A stretch of DNA of 64,000 nt from Rhodovulum sp. ES.010 (GTDB taxonomy: Bacteria; Pseudomonadota; Alphaproteobacteria; Rhodobacterales; Rhodobacteraceae). The position numbers and the translations under genes were made by a program. The stretch covers positions 3,202,501-3,266,500 of the forward strand of contig NZ_FSRS01000001.1 of assembly GCF_900142935.1 (NCBI RefSeq), given 5' to 3'. The notes under the pieces were generated by a model, which was given only the letters and a program-made list of their open reading frames with translations, ran no database searches and was not told the origin of the DNA. This document shows, piece by piece, positions 7,724 to 16,687 of this stretch. Position 1 is the stretch's first letter. Each line of letters begins with the position of its first letter.

Positions 7724-10450
7724 TCACGCCTCCTGTTTGCGCAGCAGAAGCGCGGCGAGCGTCCAGAACAGCACGCAGAACCCCGCGAGGATCAGGTGGT
7801 TGAGCCAGAGATCGGCAAAGCCCAGCCCCTTGTTGAACACGCCCGTGCTGATTCGCTGGAAATAGAGCGGCGGGAACGACTGGCCGATGGCCCGGGTCAG
7901 CCCGTCCAGCGTGCTGACGGGGTAGAGCATTCCCGAGAAGTTGACCGTCGGGATCATGACGATGATCGCGCTGCCGAAGATCGCGGCGATCTGCGAGCGC
8001 ACGAAGGTCGATATCACCAGCCCGAAGGCCGTGGCCGCCGCGGTGTAAAGCGCGGCCCCCGCCACAAGCGCGCCCGGGCTGCCCTCGATCCGCAACCCGA
8101 ACACCGCCAGCAGCATGCCCAGCAGGATCGTGAAGCTGACCATGGCGACGGCGACATAGGGTGCCTGCTTGCCGACCAGGAATTCCAGCTTGCGCACCGG
8201 CGCCGCGTAGAGATTGGTGATCGAGCCCATCTCCTTTTCCCGGACGATCCCGAGCGCGGTCATCATGGTCGGAACCATGATAAGCATCATCATCAGCACA
8301 CCGGGCGGGATCGCGTAGGCGGATTCGAAGCTCTGGTTGTAGCGGAAGCGGGGCTCGATCCCGGCGGCGGACAGCTCTGGCACGCGGCCCGTTTCGGTTC
8401 GGGCGAGTTCGGTCAGGAACCCAGCGAAGGCCGCCTCGGCATAGCGCCGCGCGGATTCGGCCCGGACGGTGTTGGACCCGTCCAGCCAGAGCGCGACCTC
8501 CGGGCGGTCGCCGGCCAGCAGGTCGCGCCCGAAACCGGGCGGAATGACCAGCGCCATCGTGATGTCGCCCCGGCGCAGCAGTGCCTCCATCTCCGCCGTC
8601 GAGGTCAGTTCGGCCCGCTCGGCGAAATAGCGTGAACTGGCGTATTGGCGCCCCAGCGCGCGACTTTCGGCGCTGCGGTCTTGGTCGACGGTCGCGTAGG
8701 CGATGTTCTCCACGTCGAAGGAAATGCCGAAGCCGACCGCGATCATCAGGATGACCGGACCGATCAGGGCGAAGGCCAGCCGGATCGGATCGCGGCGCAG
8801 TTCCATGCCCTCGCGCCGGGCGAAGGCCCAGGCGCGCGCCGCGGAGAACGCGCCGCGCCGGCCGCCGGCGCGGTTCTGCGCGGTCTGGGGCGCGGGCCCC
8901 TCCTTTGGCGTATCCGCGCCCGCGGCCTCTTCGAGATAGCCGATGAAGGCCGCCTCAAGGCTTTGTGCCTCGCGTTCGGTGCGCAGCGCATCGGGTGCGC
9001 CCACGGCCAGCACGCGCCCCGCATGCATCAGCGAGATGCGGTCGCAGCGCTCGGCCTCGTTCATGAAATGGGTCGAGATGAAGATCGTCACCCCGTCCTC
9101 GCGGGACAGCGCGATGAGCATTTCCCAGAACCGGTCCCGCGCCACCGGGTCGACGCCACTTGTCGGCTCGTCGAGGATCAGCATTTCGGGCTCGTGCAGC
9201 ACGGCGACGGCCAGTTGCAGCCGCTGGCGGACGCCGAGCGGCAGGTTGGCGGGGCGGCTGTCGGCGACCTCGCCAAGCTCGAACCGCTTCAGCAACTCGG
9301 CCACCCTCTCGCGCTGCCGGGCCGAGCTCAGCTGGAAAAGCTGGGCATGCAGCACGAGGTTCTGCCGCACCGTCAGCTCGGCATAGAGTGAAAATGATTG
9401 CGACATGTAGCCGACGCGCCGCCGCGTCGCGAGGTCCGCGCTCTCCACCGGCTTGCCGAACAGCCGCGCCTGCCCCGATGTCGGGTCCAGCAGACCGGTC
9501 AGCATCTTCATCGTGGTGGTCTTGCCGCAGCCGTTCGAGCCGAGAAAGCCAAAGATTTCGCCCTTCTCGATCCGGAAGCTGACATCGTCGACCGCGGTGA
9601 AATCGCCGAACCGCTTGGTCAGCCCCTCGGCCGCGATCGCGACCGGGCCGCCGATGTCGGGACGCGGCGGCAGACGCACCGTCCCGTGGCCTTTGCGCTT
9701 TTCCGGCGGCAGAAAGGCGATGAAAGCCTCCTCCAGCGTCGTTACGCCGGCCTCGGCACGCAACGCGTCCGGCGTGCCGGTCGCCAGCACGCGGCCGGCA
9801 TCCATCGCCACAAGGTGGTCGAAGCGTTCGGCCTCGGACATGTAGGCGGTCGAGGTCGCCACCGTCATGCCGGGGCGCCGCGCGCGCAACCGGTCGATCA
9901 GTTCCCAGAATTGCTGCCGCGACAGCGGATCGACGCCGGTGGTCGGTTCGTCGAGGATGAGGAGGTCGGGATCGTGTACCAGCGCGCAGCATAGCGAGAG
10001 TTTCTGCTTCATACCGCCCGACAGCTTGTTCGCCGGCCGGTCGGCGAAGGGCGCAAGGCCGGTGCCGTCCAGAAGCTCGACGATGCGTGACGCGCGTTCC
10101 GAGGCACCCTGGCCGAACAGGCGGCCGAAGAAGTCGACGTTCTCGCGCACCGACAGCGTCGGGTAGAGGTTCGTGCCCAACCCCTGCGGCATGTAGGCGA
10201 TACGGGGGTAAGTGGCGGTGCGGTGTCGGGCGTCGGCCATATCGCCGCCCAGCACCGCGACTTGGCCCCGCTGGATCCGCCGCACTCCGGCCATCAGCGC
10301 CAGCAACGTCGACTTGCCCACGCCGTCCGGCCCGATCAGCCCCACCATCCGGCCTTCGGGGAAGCTGACGCTGACCTCATCCAGCGCCGTGACCCCGCCA
10401 TAGCGGTGAACGAGCCCGGTCAACTCCGCGGCGACGGTCTCACCGGGCAT
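7724..10450 (-). CDS. rbbA: Fused ABC transporter: two ATPase cassettes plus ABC-2 permease (RbbA-like)
   Basis: A 908-residue fusion with two nucleotide-binding domains (Walker A GPDGVGKSTLL and GSNGCGKTTTMK; signature LSGGMKQKLSL and a degenerate LPLGVRQRLQLA; Walker B LLILDEPTTG and MLILDEPTSG). A C-terminal ABC-2 membrane half follows, including REKEMGSITNLYAAPVRKLE. The architecture is that of E. coli RbbA/YhiH. The ATG at 10450 is chosen because it gives MPGETVAAEL and overlaps the end of the upstream HlyD-like gene by 11 bp, suggesting translational coupling. A longer upstream reading lacks family similarity. The second signature motif departs from LSGGQ, so the two cassettes may not hydrolyse ATP equally. 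Proposed role: energising export together with the adjacent HlyD and YhhJ-like proteins. Confidence 0.88.
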   Translation of the reverse strand: MPGETVAAELTGLVHRYGGVTALDEVSVSFPEGRMVGLIGPDGVGKSTLLALMAGVRRIQRGQVAVLGGDMADARHRTATYPRIAYMPQGLGTNLYPTLSVRENVDFFGRLFGQGASERASRIVELLDGTGLAPFADRPANKLSGGMKQKLSLCCALVHDPDLLILDEPTTGVDPLSRQQFWELIDRLRARRPGMTVATSTAYMSEAERFDHLVAMDAGRVLATGTPDALRAEAGVTTLEEAFIAFLPPEKRKGHGTVRLPPRPDIGGPVAIAAEGLTKRFGDFTAVDDVSFRIEKGEIFGFLGSNGCGKTTTMKMLTGLLDPTSGQARLFGKPVESADLATRRRVGYMSQSFSLYAELTVRQNLVLHAQLFQLSSARQRERVAELLKRFELGEVADSRPANLPLGVRQRLQLAVAVLHEPEMLILDEPTSGVDPVARDRFWEMLIALSREDGVTIFISTHFMNEAERCDRISLMHAGRVLAVGAPDALRTEREAQSLEAAFIGYLEEAAGADTPKEGPAPQTAQNRAGGRRGAFSAARAWAFARREGMELRRDPIRLAFALIGPVILMIAVGFGISFDVENIAYATVDQDRSAESRALGRQYASSRYFAERAELTSTAEMEALLRRGDITMALVIPPGFGRDLLAGDRPEVALWLDGSNTVRAESARRYAEAAFAGFLTELARTETGRVPELSAAGIEPRFRYNQSFESAYAIPPGVLMMMLIMVPTMMTALGIVREKEMGSITNLYAAPVRKLEFLVGKQAPYVAVAMVSFTILLGMLLAVFGLRIEGSPGALVAGAALYTAAATAFGLVISTFVRSQIAAIFGSAIIVMIPTVNFSGMLYPVSTLDGLTRAIGQSFPPLYFQRISTGVFNKGLGFADLWLNHLILAGFCVLFWTLAALLLRKQEA

Positions 10451-11429
10451 CGGGCAGGCGCACGGCCAGCGCGGCGGGCCAGTCGGCCGAGGGATCGACG
10501 CGGACATGGGCGAGGCCGGGCACCCCGGTCTTCACTACCTCTTCGTATTCGGCAAGAACCTCGGGCGGGATGCGCAGCTTGACCCGGAACATCAGGTTCT
10601 CGCGTTCCTCTTCGGTCTCTACGTATTTGGGCGTGAACTGCGCCTCGCCGGCGACGAAGCTGACGCTGGCCGGGATGACGTACTCTGGGGCCGCATCGAG
10701 CACCAGCCGCGCTTCCGCCCCGTAGGCCAGCCGTCCCGCCGCCGCGGTCGGCAGGTAGACGGTCATCACCACGTCGGTCAGGTCGAGCAGGGTCAGAACG
10801 CGCGCGCCCGCCGACAGCACCTCGCCCGGTTCGGCGAGCCGGTACTGCACGCGCCCGGCGCGGGGCGCGCGGAGGGCATAGTCTTCCAGATCGGCACGCA
10901 ACCGGTCCACGGTGGCCTGTGCGGCCTCCACACGCGCCTCTGCCGCGGCGATGCCGGCCTTGGCGGAATCCACCGCCGCCTCGGCGGCTGCCATTTGCGA
11001 GCGGCGCAGGTCGATGGTTTCTTCGGGGGCGAAGCCGCGCTCCCCGAGTTCCTGCGCGCGAAAAAGCTCTTTCTCGGCGAAGGTCAAAGCGCTTTCCTTC
11101 TCCGCCAGGATCGCGCGGCGTTCGGCAAGCGCCTGGCGCGCCGAGACGACGCCGGCCTCGGCCTCGCGCAACTGGGCCTGGAGTTGCGCATCGTCGAGCC
11201 GGGCGAGGATCTGGCCCGCCTCGACCCTGTCGCCTTCGCTGACGAGTATCTCGCTCAACCGCCCACCGAACTTCGTCGCCACGTCGACGCGCTCGGCCTC
11301 GATCCTGCCATTCGCGGTCGCGAAGCCGGGGGGCACCCCATCTTTCTGAAGAAAAAGGACATATCCGGCCCCGGTCGCCAGAAGAACGACAAGAGCGACC
11401 GCGATCAGCAGTTTGACTGGCCTCGGCAT
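10440..11429 (-). CDS. HlyD/YhiI-like membrane fusion protein
   Basis: A 329-residue periplasmic adaptor of the HlyD family. It has an N-terminal signal-anchor (VKLLIAVALVVLLATGAGYV), a biotinyl-lipoyl-like half (GRLSEILVSEGDRVEAGQIL), a long Ala/Glu/Arg-rich coiled-coil hairpin around residues 80-175, and the second lipoyl half (LEDYALRAPRAGRVQY) before a beta-barrel. The ATG at 11429 (MPRPVKLL) is preferred; an upstream in-frame TTG at 11450 would add seven residues. It is the first gene of the operon with the RbbA-like and YhhJ-like subunits and should link the inner-membrane exporter to an outer-membrane channel. Confidence 0.88.
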   Translation of the reverse strand: MPRPVKLLIAVALVVLLATGAGYVLFLQKDGVPPGFATANGRIEAERVDVATKFGGRLSEILVSEGDRVEAGQILARLDDAQLQAQLREAEAGVVSARQALAERRAILAEKESALTFAEKELFRAQELGERGFAPEETIDLRRSQMAAAEAAVDSAKAGIAAAEARVEAAQATVDRLRADLEDYALRAPRAGRVQYRLAEPGEVLSAGARVLTLLDLTDVVMTVYLPTAAAGRLAYGAEARLVLDAAPEYVIPASVSFVAGEAQFTPKYVETEEERENLMFRVKLRIPPEVLAEYEEVVKTGVPGLAHVRVDPSADWPAALAVRLPDAR

Positions 11430-11608
11430 GGGAATCTGCCTGCTTTGCAATGCGGGTCACAGCTGCAGTCGCAGGGGACCCGGGGATACGACACATCCGT
11501 CAAGGTGCAATCGTGGCAATCGCCATGCAAGGCGGAAATCCTTGCGGCCAGTGCATACCGCCCAATCACCCAGGACCGCGCGTGCGGACGGGGCCAAAGG
11601 TTGCCGGA

Positions 11609-12130
11609 TCAGGGGGCGGGTCCGAGCATCTGCAATGCCATCGTGGCGGCGAATGCCAACGTGACGGCCGTCGCGCCGGACCCGCTGTCGAAATTCTCGA
11701 GTGCGTCCCGGAACACTTCTGAAAACACCAATGCAGATCATGGCCCCGGCCCGACGGGGAGGACCGGGAGGAGCGTTTTGACAAAGAGAGAGGCGTGCCT
11801 GGCCATCAAGGGTTGCGGCAGGCCGGTGTAGATCGACTACAGCCCCGCCTTGCGGCTGGCCATGCCGCGCGGCACGAGCAGCAGAGTGATCGCCGGCCCC
11901 TCGGGCATATGGTGCAAGGCGATCGCGGCCTTGATGCAGGCCCCGAGCCCTTGGAGACCGCAAAGGAGACGCCCACGCCCTCGGCGAAGGAATGCCCGTC
12001 ATAATGCTCTGGATCGGGAGCGCCTTGGACGCGCTCGCGACCTGCGGGTCGGCCAGGTCCACCGCGCCGGCACCGGTCATGTCGCCGTGATGAATCCCGC
12101 GCGACAACGCTCCCGACAGAGGTCTTCATC
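11609..12130 (-). pseudogene. ZIP-family metal transporter pseudogene
   Basis: Minus-strand pieces show the two metal-binding helix motifs of ZIP (GufA/ZupT) zinc transporters in different frames: GHSFAEGVGVSFAV, then after a one-base shift KAAIALHHMPEGPAITLLLV. The second piece runs into an in-frame TAG where related proteins have a codon for a bulky residue, and continues IYTGLPQPLMARHASLFVK. Another frame carries VFSEVFRDALENFDSG and ALQMLGPAP before a stop. The N-terminal helices are not recognisable. At least two frameshifts plus one nonsense codon make this a dead gene. It lies upstream of the HlyD operon on the same strand. Confidence 0.75.
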
Positions 12131-12189
12131 ATCTCTCGGTCGCAAGCGCGCGCCGACCGAAGGGGCGGCCGGCATACCTTTCGGCGCGG

Positions 12190-12366
12190 CTACGAGGAGC
12201 GCGGCCCGGCCAGCAGCCAGATCAGGAAGCCGAGGATCGGCAGAAGCAGCACCAGCAGAATCCACAAGACCTTGGCGCCGGTTCCTGCGCCGGAATTCAC
12301 GATCGAAACGATGGCCCAGATATCCAGCACCAGGACGATGAGGCCGCCGAAGCCGGTATATTCCAT
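12190..12366 (-). CDS. Small two-helix membrane protein (phospholipase D N-terminal-like, PLDc_N)
   Basis: A 58-residue protein with two hydrophobic helices (LIVLVLDIWAIVSIVNSG and VLWILLVLLLPILGFLIWLL) and a short polar tail AGPRSS. The pattern, including the terminal PILGFLIWLLAGPR, matches the small membrane proteins grouped as PLDc_N, which resemble the membrane anchor of cardiolipin synthases but stand alone. Function is unknown; they are common in proteobacteria and often stress-linked. The ATG at 12366 is preceded by AGGAGTC-type purine-rich sequence. Confidence 0.7.
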   Translation of the reverse strand: MEYTGFGGLIVLVLDIWAIVSIVNSGAGTGAKVLWILLVLLLPILGFLIWLLAGPRSS

Positions 12367-12745
12367 GATGAGACTCCTCTGGTGGCATACGTGTGGTTTC
12401 GTCGCGGCGCCTGTCCGGCCCTGTGCCCGGCGCGGCCTGCAAGTCTGGCTGGACGAGCGCCTGTCCGTTGGCCCGGTTCGCCGCTCGCGCGTTCCGTTCT
12501 GGTCGTTGCCGAAGCCCGCGGGTTTGCCCACATTACTCTGCCGGATTCCGGTTCGCTGCATTGACCCAGGATAAGGCGATGCGCAGCGCGGCCGGCGGTG
12601 TGCTCGCGCTGCGGGACGCCGGGGATCGACCATCCAGCGTTCAGGATTGGGCGATCCCGGACGACGGAGGGATGGACCGGCGCGGAAGCGAGCCGGATGC
12701 CAAAGCTCGCGCGGATCCTTGGGCTATCCTCGCCGACAGGCGGGA
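12367..12745. other. 379-bp stretch without a recognisable gene
   Basis: No frame in this interval gives recognisable homology, and frames open here carry no clear start or ribosome site. It should hold the promoter of the small leftward membrane-protein gene and the end of the transcript from the leftward methanethiol oxidase operon. Confidence 0.4.
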
Positions 12746-13402
12746 TCACGCCGCGGTCGCGACGGCGACAAGGCCGACGCCGACGAGGCTGAGCCCCCAG
12801 AGCAGATCGAGGTTGAACCAGCCGCGCGACAGGAACTTCAGGCCCAGCCAGCGGTAGACGGCCCAGGCGAGCAGGCCCCCCGACCCCGCCATCGCACCGG
12901 TGTGGACCGTGGCCACCAGCACCGCCGTGGCGGCATTGGACGACATCAGCCGGTCGGCCGCCACGTGGCCCGCATCCCCCGATTCGGCTGCGCAAAGGCC
13001 CAGGTAGATCGGGACCAGCATCAGCGCCGCGCCATGGGCCAGTGCCACCAGGAACGACCACATCGCGAGGCGAGAAGGTGGCACGCGGGCCAGGAACCGG
13101 GGATGCCGCCGGGTGAGCGCGATCCACAGCCCCATGCCGATCACCAGAACTGCCGCTCCGATCTGCACTTCGCGCAGCCACCCCGCCAGCGAAACGAGCA
13201 GCGCGAAGGGCAAGAGCAGCGCCGCCATCGCAACAAGGTGCCCCGCAGCGAGCGCCGCCACCGCGCGGGGCAGGGCGCCCTTGCGGCGTTCCATCAGCGC
13301 CGACGACACCGCGAGAGGCCAGCCCATGCCGGGGTTCAGCCCGTGATAGAGCCCGCTGGCGAGAACGGCGAGCCATAGGCCCGCCGTCGTCCCGATCTCC
13401 AT
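12746..13402 (-). CDS. Polytopic membrane protein downstream of methanethiol oxidase
   Basis: A 218-residue protein with about six predicted helices and a conserved-looking first helix GLYHGLNPGMGWPLAV, in which a His and Pro lie inside the membrane. This is reminiscent of small metal or LysE-like transporters, but I cannot name the family. It begins 3 bp after the stop of the selenium-binding protein gene and is very likely translated with it, so it may serve transport or membrane handling linked to methanethiol oxidation. A second hydrophobic block contains LVALAHGAALMLVPIYLGL. No frameshift or truncation is visible. Confidence 0.65.
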   Translation of the reverse strand: MEIGTTAGLWLAVLASGLYHGLNPGMGWPLAVSSALMERRKGALPRAVAALAAGHLVAMAALLLPFALLVSLAGWLREVQIGAAVLVIGMGLWIALTRRHPRFLARVPPSRLAMWSFLVALAHGAALMLVPIYLGLCAAESGDAGHVAADRLMSSNAATAVLVATVHTGAMAGSGGLLAWAVYRWLGLKFLSRGWFNLDLLWGLSLVGVGLVAVATAA

Positions 13403-13405
13403 GCC

Positions 13406-14806
13406 TCAGGCGGAGGGGTAGCAGAAGCTGTCGGTCGAGCAGTCGCCGCCTTCCAGCCGGATCTGGTGGGCGCGATACCCCTTCGGAAATTCCACGAAGA
13501 AATCCTTCTTGAGCGCCAACCCCCCATCCGGACCCGCCTCGGCCATGACCATCGCGCCGCCGCGTTCGCCGGGATAGAACTGGTCGTCCCAGGTGGAATA
13601 GAGCGAGTTGGTCCAGTAGACGCGCTTGCCGTCGCGGCTGATCTCGACCATCTGCGGGCCGTAGCCGAAGGCCTTACCCGACGGATGCGGGGTGTTCTTG
13701 ACGATGCCGCCCAGTTCCACCTTGCCCACCAGCTTCGGCGCCATCGGGTCGGACACGTCATACTGGTGCAATTCGCCCGTGCCCCAGCAGGAGACGTAGA
13801 GGAACCGGTCGTCCAGGCTGAGGTCGATATCGGTGACCAGCGGCGGGACCGCCTCGAACCCCTTCAAGAGGTCCGGCAGGTCGTCGGCGGCGGCCGGCTG
13901 CGGCGGGATCGCGACGGTCTTCTGGGCCTCGAACGTGCCGTCGTCCTTGCGCCACCAGGTCCAGATCGAGCCTTCGAGGTTCGTGGTGTCCACGACGACG
14001 CCACAGAACCCGTAATCCTTGGCCGGGTCATGCGCGGGCCGGACCTCCAGCGCCATCTGGTGGTTCTCGCCGAGGTCGATGGTCTGCACGTTCTTGCGCC
14101 GGCTGAGGTTCCAGAAATGCAGCCGGTGGCCGTACTTGTTCGACAAGAGGTCCTCGGCCACGAGGCCGTTCTCGAATTGCGGTGGCAGGCCCCATTCGGA
14201 ACTGACCATGTAATCGCGCGGCAGGTTCCACCAGAAATCGTAGTGCTTGTCCTGCGAGCCCCGGTCGATCTCGTAGCGGCCGATCACGTCGAAGGTCTGG
14301 CAGTCGAGGATGAAGATGCCCGGCGGGCCGTCGGTGCCGTCGGGCCCGCCGCCTCCAAGGGTCGAGACGTAGATGCCCTCGGGGCCGCAATGGATGGTGT
14401 GGGGGCGCGAGTAGCCCGTCTTCGAGAAGATCTCCTCCGGCTCGATGATCTTGTGGATCTGGGCCTTGCGCGGCTCCTTGACGTCCACGACGTAAATCCG
14501 GCTCGACCTTATGCCGGGAATGATCAGGTAGCGGCGTTCGAGGAAAGCGTGCCCCGATAGCGGCGACAGGGCCGAGGAACAGGCGTTCCAGCCGAAATGG
14601 TGAAACTCGTCGCCGGTGTTTGGCATGATGACCTGGTGGACGATCTGGCCGTATTCCTTCGAGCCCGGGTCGGCATCCACGACCGCCAGCCCATCGGGCT
14701 GAGAGCCGTCGGGGCTCAGCATCAGAACGAAGGCGAGAGTCTCTGGCGGCGCCTCCATGGCAAGCCTGGGTGAGGCGTGAAAGGTTGGGTCCGGTCTGAC
14801 GGTCAT
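13406..14806 (-). CDS. mtoX: Selenium-binding protein family methanethiol oxidase
   Basis: A 466-residue member of the SBP56/SELENBP1 family, whose bacterial members oxidise methanethiol to formaldehyde, hydrogen sulfide and hydrogen peroxide (EC 1.8.3.4) with a copper centre. Family landmarks are present: the FHHFGWNACSS segment that holds the conserved Cys, GYSRPHTIHCGPEG, KHYDFWWNLPRDYMVSSEWG and SCWGTGELHQYDV, in a seven-bladed propeller of normal length. The ATG at 14806 has AGGGAGGA at good spacing. No signal peptide is visible, whereas characterised MtoX proteins are periplasmic, so either this copy is cytoplasmic or the mature enzyme differs in location. A membrane protein gene follows after 3 bp. 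Confidence 0.85.
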   Translation of the reverse strand: MTVRPDPTFHASPRLAMEAPPETLAFVLMLSPDGSQPDGLAVVDADPGSKEYGQIVHQVIMPNTGDEFHHFGWNACSSALSPLSGHAFLERRYLIIPGIRSSRIYVVDVKEPRKAQIHKIIEPEEIFSKTGYSRPHTIHCGPEGIYVSTLGGGGPDGTDGPPGIFILDCQTFDVIGRYEIDRGSQDKHYDFWWNLPRDYMVSSEWGLPPQFENGLVAEDLLSNKYGHRLHFWNLSRRKNVQTIDLGENHQMALEVRPAHDPAKDYGFCGVVVDTTNLEGSIWTWWRKDDGTFEAQKTVAIPPQPAAADDLPDLLKGFEAVPPLVTDIDLSLDDRFLYVSCWGTGELHQYDVSDPMAPKLVGKVELGGIVKNTPHPSGKAFGYGPQMVEISRDGKRVYWTNSLYSTWDDQFYPGERGGAMVMAEAGPDGGLALKKDFFVEFPKGYRAHQIRLEGGDCSTDSFCYPSA

Positions 14807-14978
14807 GATGTCCTCCCTGAATGCACAACGCGGCCGACGGCGTGAGTCCGCTTTTGCTGCCACCGCGACGCCCGCGGTTCCCCGGGGGGCCGTCCTCCTC
14901 CCGAGAGCCGGTCCCCGCGCGGGCGCGACCGGATGCTAACATGCCTTGCGTTGTCTTCCGAACGCGAAGTTCGGCCTC

Positions 14979-15477
14979 TCAGCCCAGGTCGCGCGCGCGG
15001 TCGGCGGGCTCGGCGTGGGCCGGCATCGGCAGTTGCAGGATCAGGAGGCCCGCAAGCGAGCCGAAGGTCGGCGAGATCGTCTTCGGAACGAGTAAGCCTG
15101 CCTGGACGCTTCTCTCGAGAATCAGCCGGAAGACCCGAAAAAAGGTCGTCAGCGTCGTCAGCAGCATCGGGGGAAAACGTTCCAGCGTGGCGCCGACCAT
15201 GGCCGCGTCCGGGCCATGCGCTCGGCCGTCTTGGCCCGGATGCGGTCCTTGATGAGCCGCCCGCCATTGATCAGGATGCCCGATCATCCCGAAAAGGCTG
15301 CGCAGCGTCAGGTTCAGACCCGGCGCGCAATGGCCCACCACAACACCGACAAAGCCGAATGGGACGCTGCCCAGGATCAGCAGCGACCGCCACTAGGACG
15401 AGAAGGCAAGCGCCACGATCGCGTAGGCGGCCAGCATCGCCAGCGCGTTTCCGGACGTGCCGTTCCGTGTTCCCATT
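14979..15477 (-). pseudogene. RND efflux pump C-terminal remnant
   Basis: On the minus strand a broken frame spells the last membrane helices of an AcrB/MexF-like RND pump. It reads LAMLAAYAIVALAFSS, an in-frame TAG, then WRSLLILGSVPFGFVGVVVG. It continues into LNLTLRSLFGMIG, shifts frame through the GGRLIKDRIRAKTAERMA segment, and ends with MLLTTLTTFFRVFRLILERS. The N-terminal three quarters of an RND protein (normally about 1,000 residues) are missing. The fragment cannot encode a functional pump and is one of several decayed transporter genes near here. Confidence 0.75.
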
Positions 15478-15639
15478 GAGTAAAAGGTGCCGCGCGGCTC
15501 TGGCCGTTGCGGCAAGCCCGTTGACTTCCGCGCCCGGCGCCGTGGGACTGCGCCCTTGCCTTCGCGGCGGGGATGCGATCAGGCTGGCATCGGGCCGCGG
15601 CCCGCGCCGCCGCAGGCGAGATCAGACCCGGAGGCCGAC

Positions 15640-15879
15640 ATGCCAGACCCAGCCGATGCCGTCACCGAGGGGCGGCTGCTCGCGCTTCGCCAGCTTCTCG
15701 TCCAGATCGCGGCGGGGCATAGCCTGCGCGAGATTCTCGCCTTCACCGAGGATGTGGCCCTGGACGGACAGGAGGATCCCGGTGCCGTGCCATCGGAGGC
15801 CTTCGCGGTCGCACAGGCGCTGGCCGACGAAAAGCGGGCGATCGCGCGCGCCCTGCGCCAGCTTGTCGAAGCCGGCTGA
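15640..15879 (+). CDS. Small hypothetical acidic protein
   Basis: A 79-residue protein, MPDPADAVTEGRLL..., predicted to be mostly helical with no membrane segment or known motif. The ATG at 15640 has GGAGG five to six bases upstream. It is preferred over the antisense frame because of this site and because its composition looks like a small helical protein (LLVQIAAGHSLREILAFTED). It stands alone between an RND remnant and the convergent slipin gene. Function unknown. Confidence 0.5.
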   Translation: MPDPADAVTEGRLLALRQLLVQIAAGHSLREILAFTEDVALDGQEDPGAVPSEAFAVAQALADEKRAIARALRQLVEAG

Positions 15880-15913
15880 GCGGACGCGGTTGACGGTGGC
15901 TGTGGCCATGCGG

Positions 15914-16687
15914 TCAGGTCTTGCCCGCGGTCTTGCCGACACCCGCCGGAAGCAGGTCTATCGGCAGAGGGAAGACGATGGTGTTGGTCTTGTCCGTCGA
16001 TATGTCGGCCAAGGCGTTGAAGTAGCGCAACTGCATCGCGTTGGGCTGCGCGGCCAGCATCTCGCCAGCCTCGACCAGCTTCGCCGCGGCCTGCTGCTCG
16101 CCCTCGGCGTTGATCACCCGGGCGCGGCGCAGCCTTTCCGCCTCGGCCTGCTTGGCGATGGCGCGCACCATGCTCTCGTCTATATCCACGTGCTTGATCT
16201 CGACATTGGCGACCTTGATGCCCCAGGCGTCGGTCTGCCGGTCGAGGATTTCCTGGATGTCGGCGTTCAGCTTGTCGCGCTCGGCCAGCATCTCGTCGAG
16301 CTCGTGCTTGCCCAGCACCGAGCGCAGCGTGGTCTGCGCCAGCTGGCTGACCGCCGCCTCGAAATCGGCGACGTTGATGATCGCCCGCTGCGGGTCGACG
16401 ATGCGGTAATAGATCACCGCGTTGACCTTGACCGAGACGTTGTCGCGGCTGATCACGTCCTGGCTGGGCACGTCCTCGACGAACATCCGCAGATCGGTCC
16501 GCACCAGTTGCTGGATGATCGGGATCAGCAGCACGAAGCCCGGGCCGGAGACCTTGGTGAAGCGGCCCAGCGTGAACACCACGCCGCGTTCGTATTCGCG
16601 CAGGATGTAGATGGCATAGGCCAGTATTAGCACGACCAGCGCCAGACCCAGCAGCACGAGCAGCCAGTCGAAAAGCATCATGGGCAT
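15914..16687 (-). CDS. Slipin / stomatin-like SPFH membrane protein
   Basis: A 257-residue SPFH-domain protein. An N-terminal hydrophobic hairpin (WLLVLLGLALVVLILAYAIY) is followed by REYERGVVFTLGRF and the stomatin-type core, including VIYYRIVDPQRAIINV and LRSVLGKHELDEMLAERDKL, then an Ala/Glu/Arg coiled coil. It is the usual partner of NfeD. The ATG at 16687 overlaps the TGA of the upstream nfeD gene, so the two are translationally coupled. The pair is thought to act in membrane microdomains and quality control; the NfeD protease can cleave the slipin C terminus in archaeal examples. Complete in length. Confidence 0.9.
   Translation of the reverse strand: MPMMLFDWLLVLLGLALVVLILAYAIYILREYERGVVFTLGRFTKVSGPGFVLLIPIIQQLVRTDLRMFVEDVPSQDVISRDNVSVKVNAVIYYRIVDPQRAIINVADFEAAVSQLAQTTLRSVLGKHELDEMLAERDKLNADIQEILDRQTDAWGIKVANVEIKHVDIDESMVRAIAKQAEAERLRRARVINAEGEQQAAAKLVEAGEMLAAQPNAMQLRYFNALADISTDKTNTIVFPLPIDLLPAGVGKTAGKT

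Noticed and set aside
15622..15942. 106-residue minus-strand frame opposite the 79-residue hypothetical gene
   Set aside because: No ribosome site or motif, and it overlaps the end of the slipin gene; the plus-strand gene has GGAGG at correct spacing.
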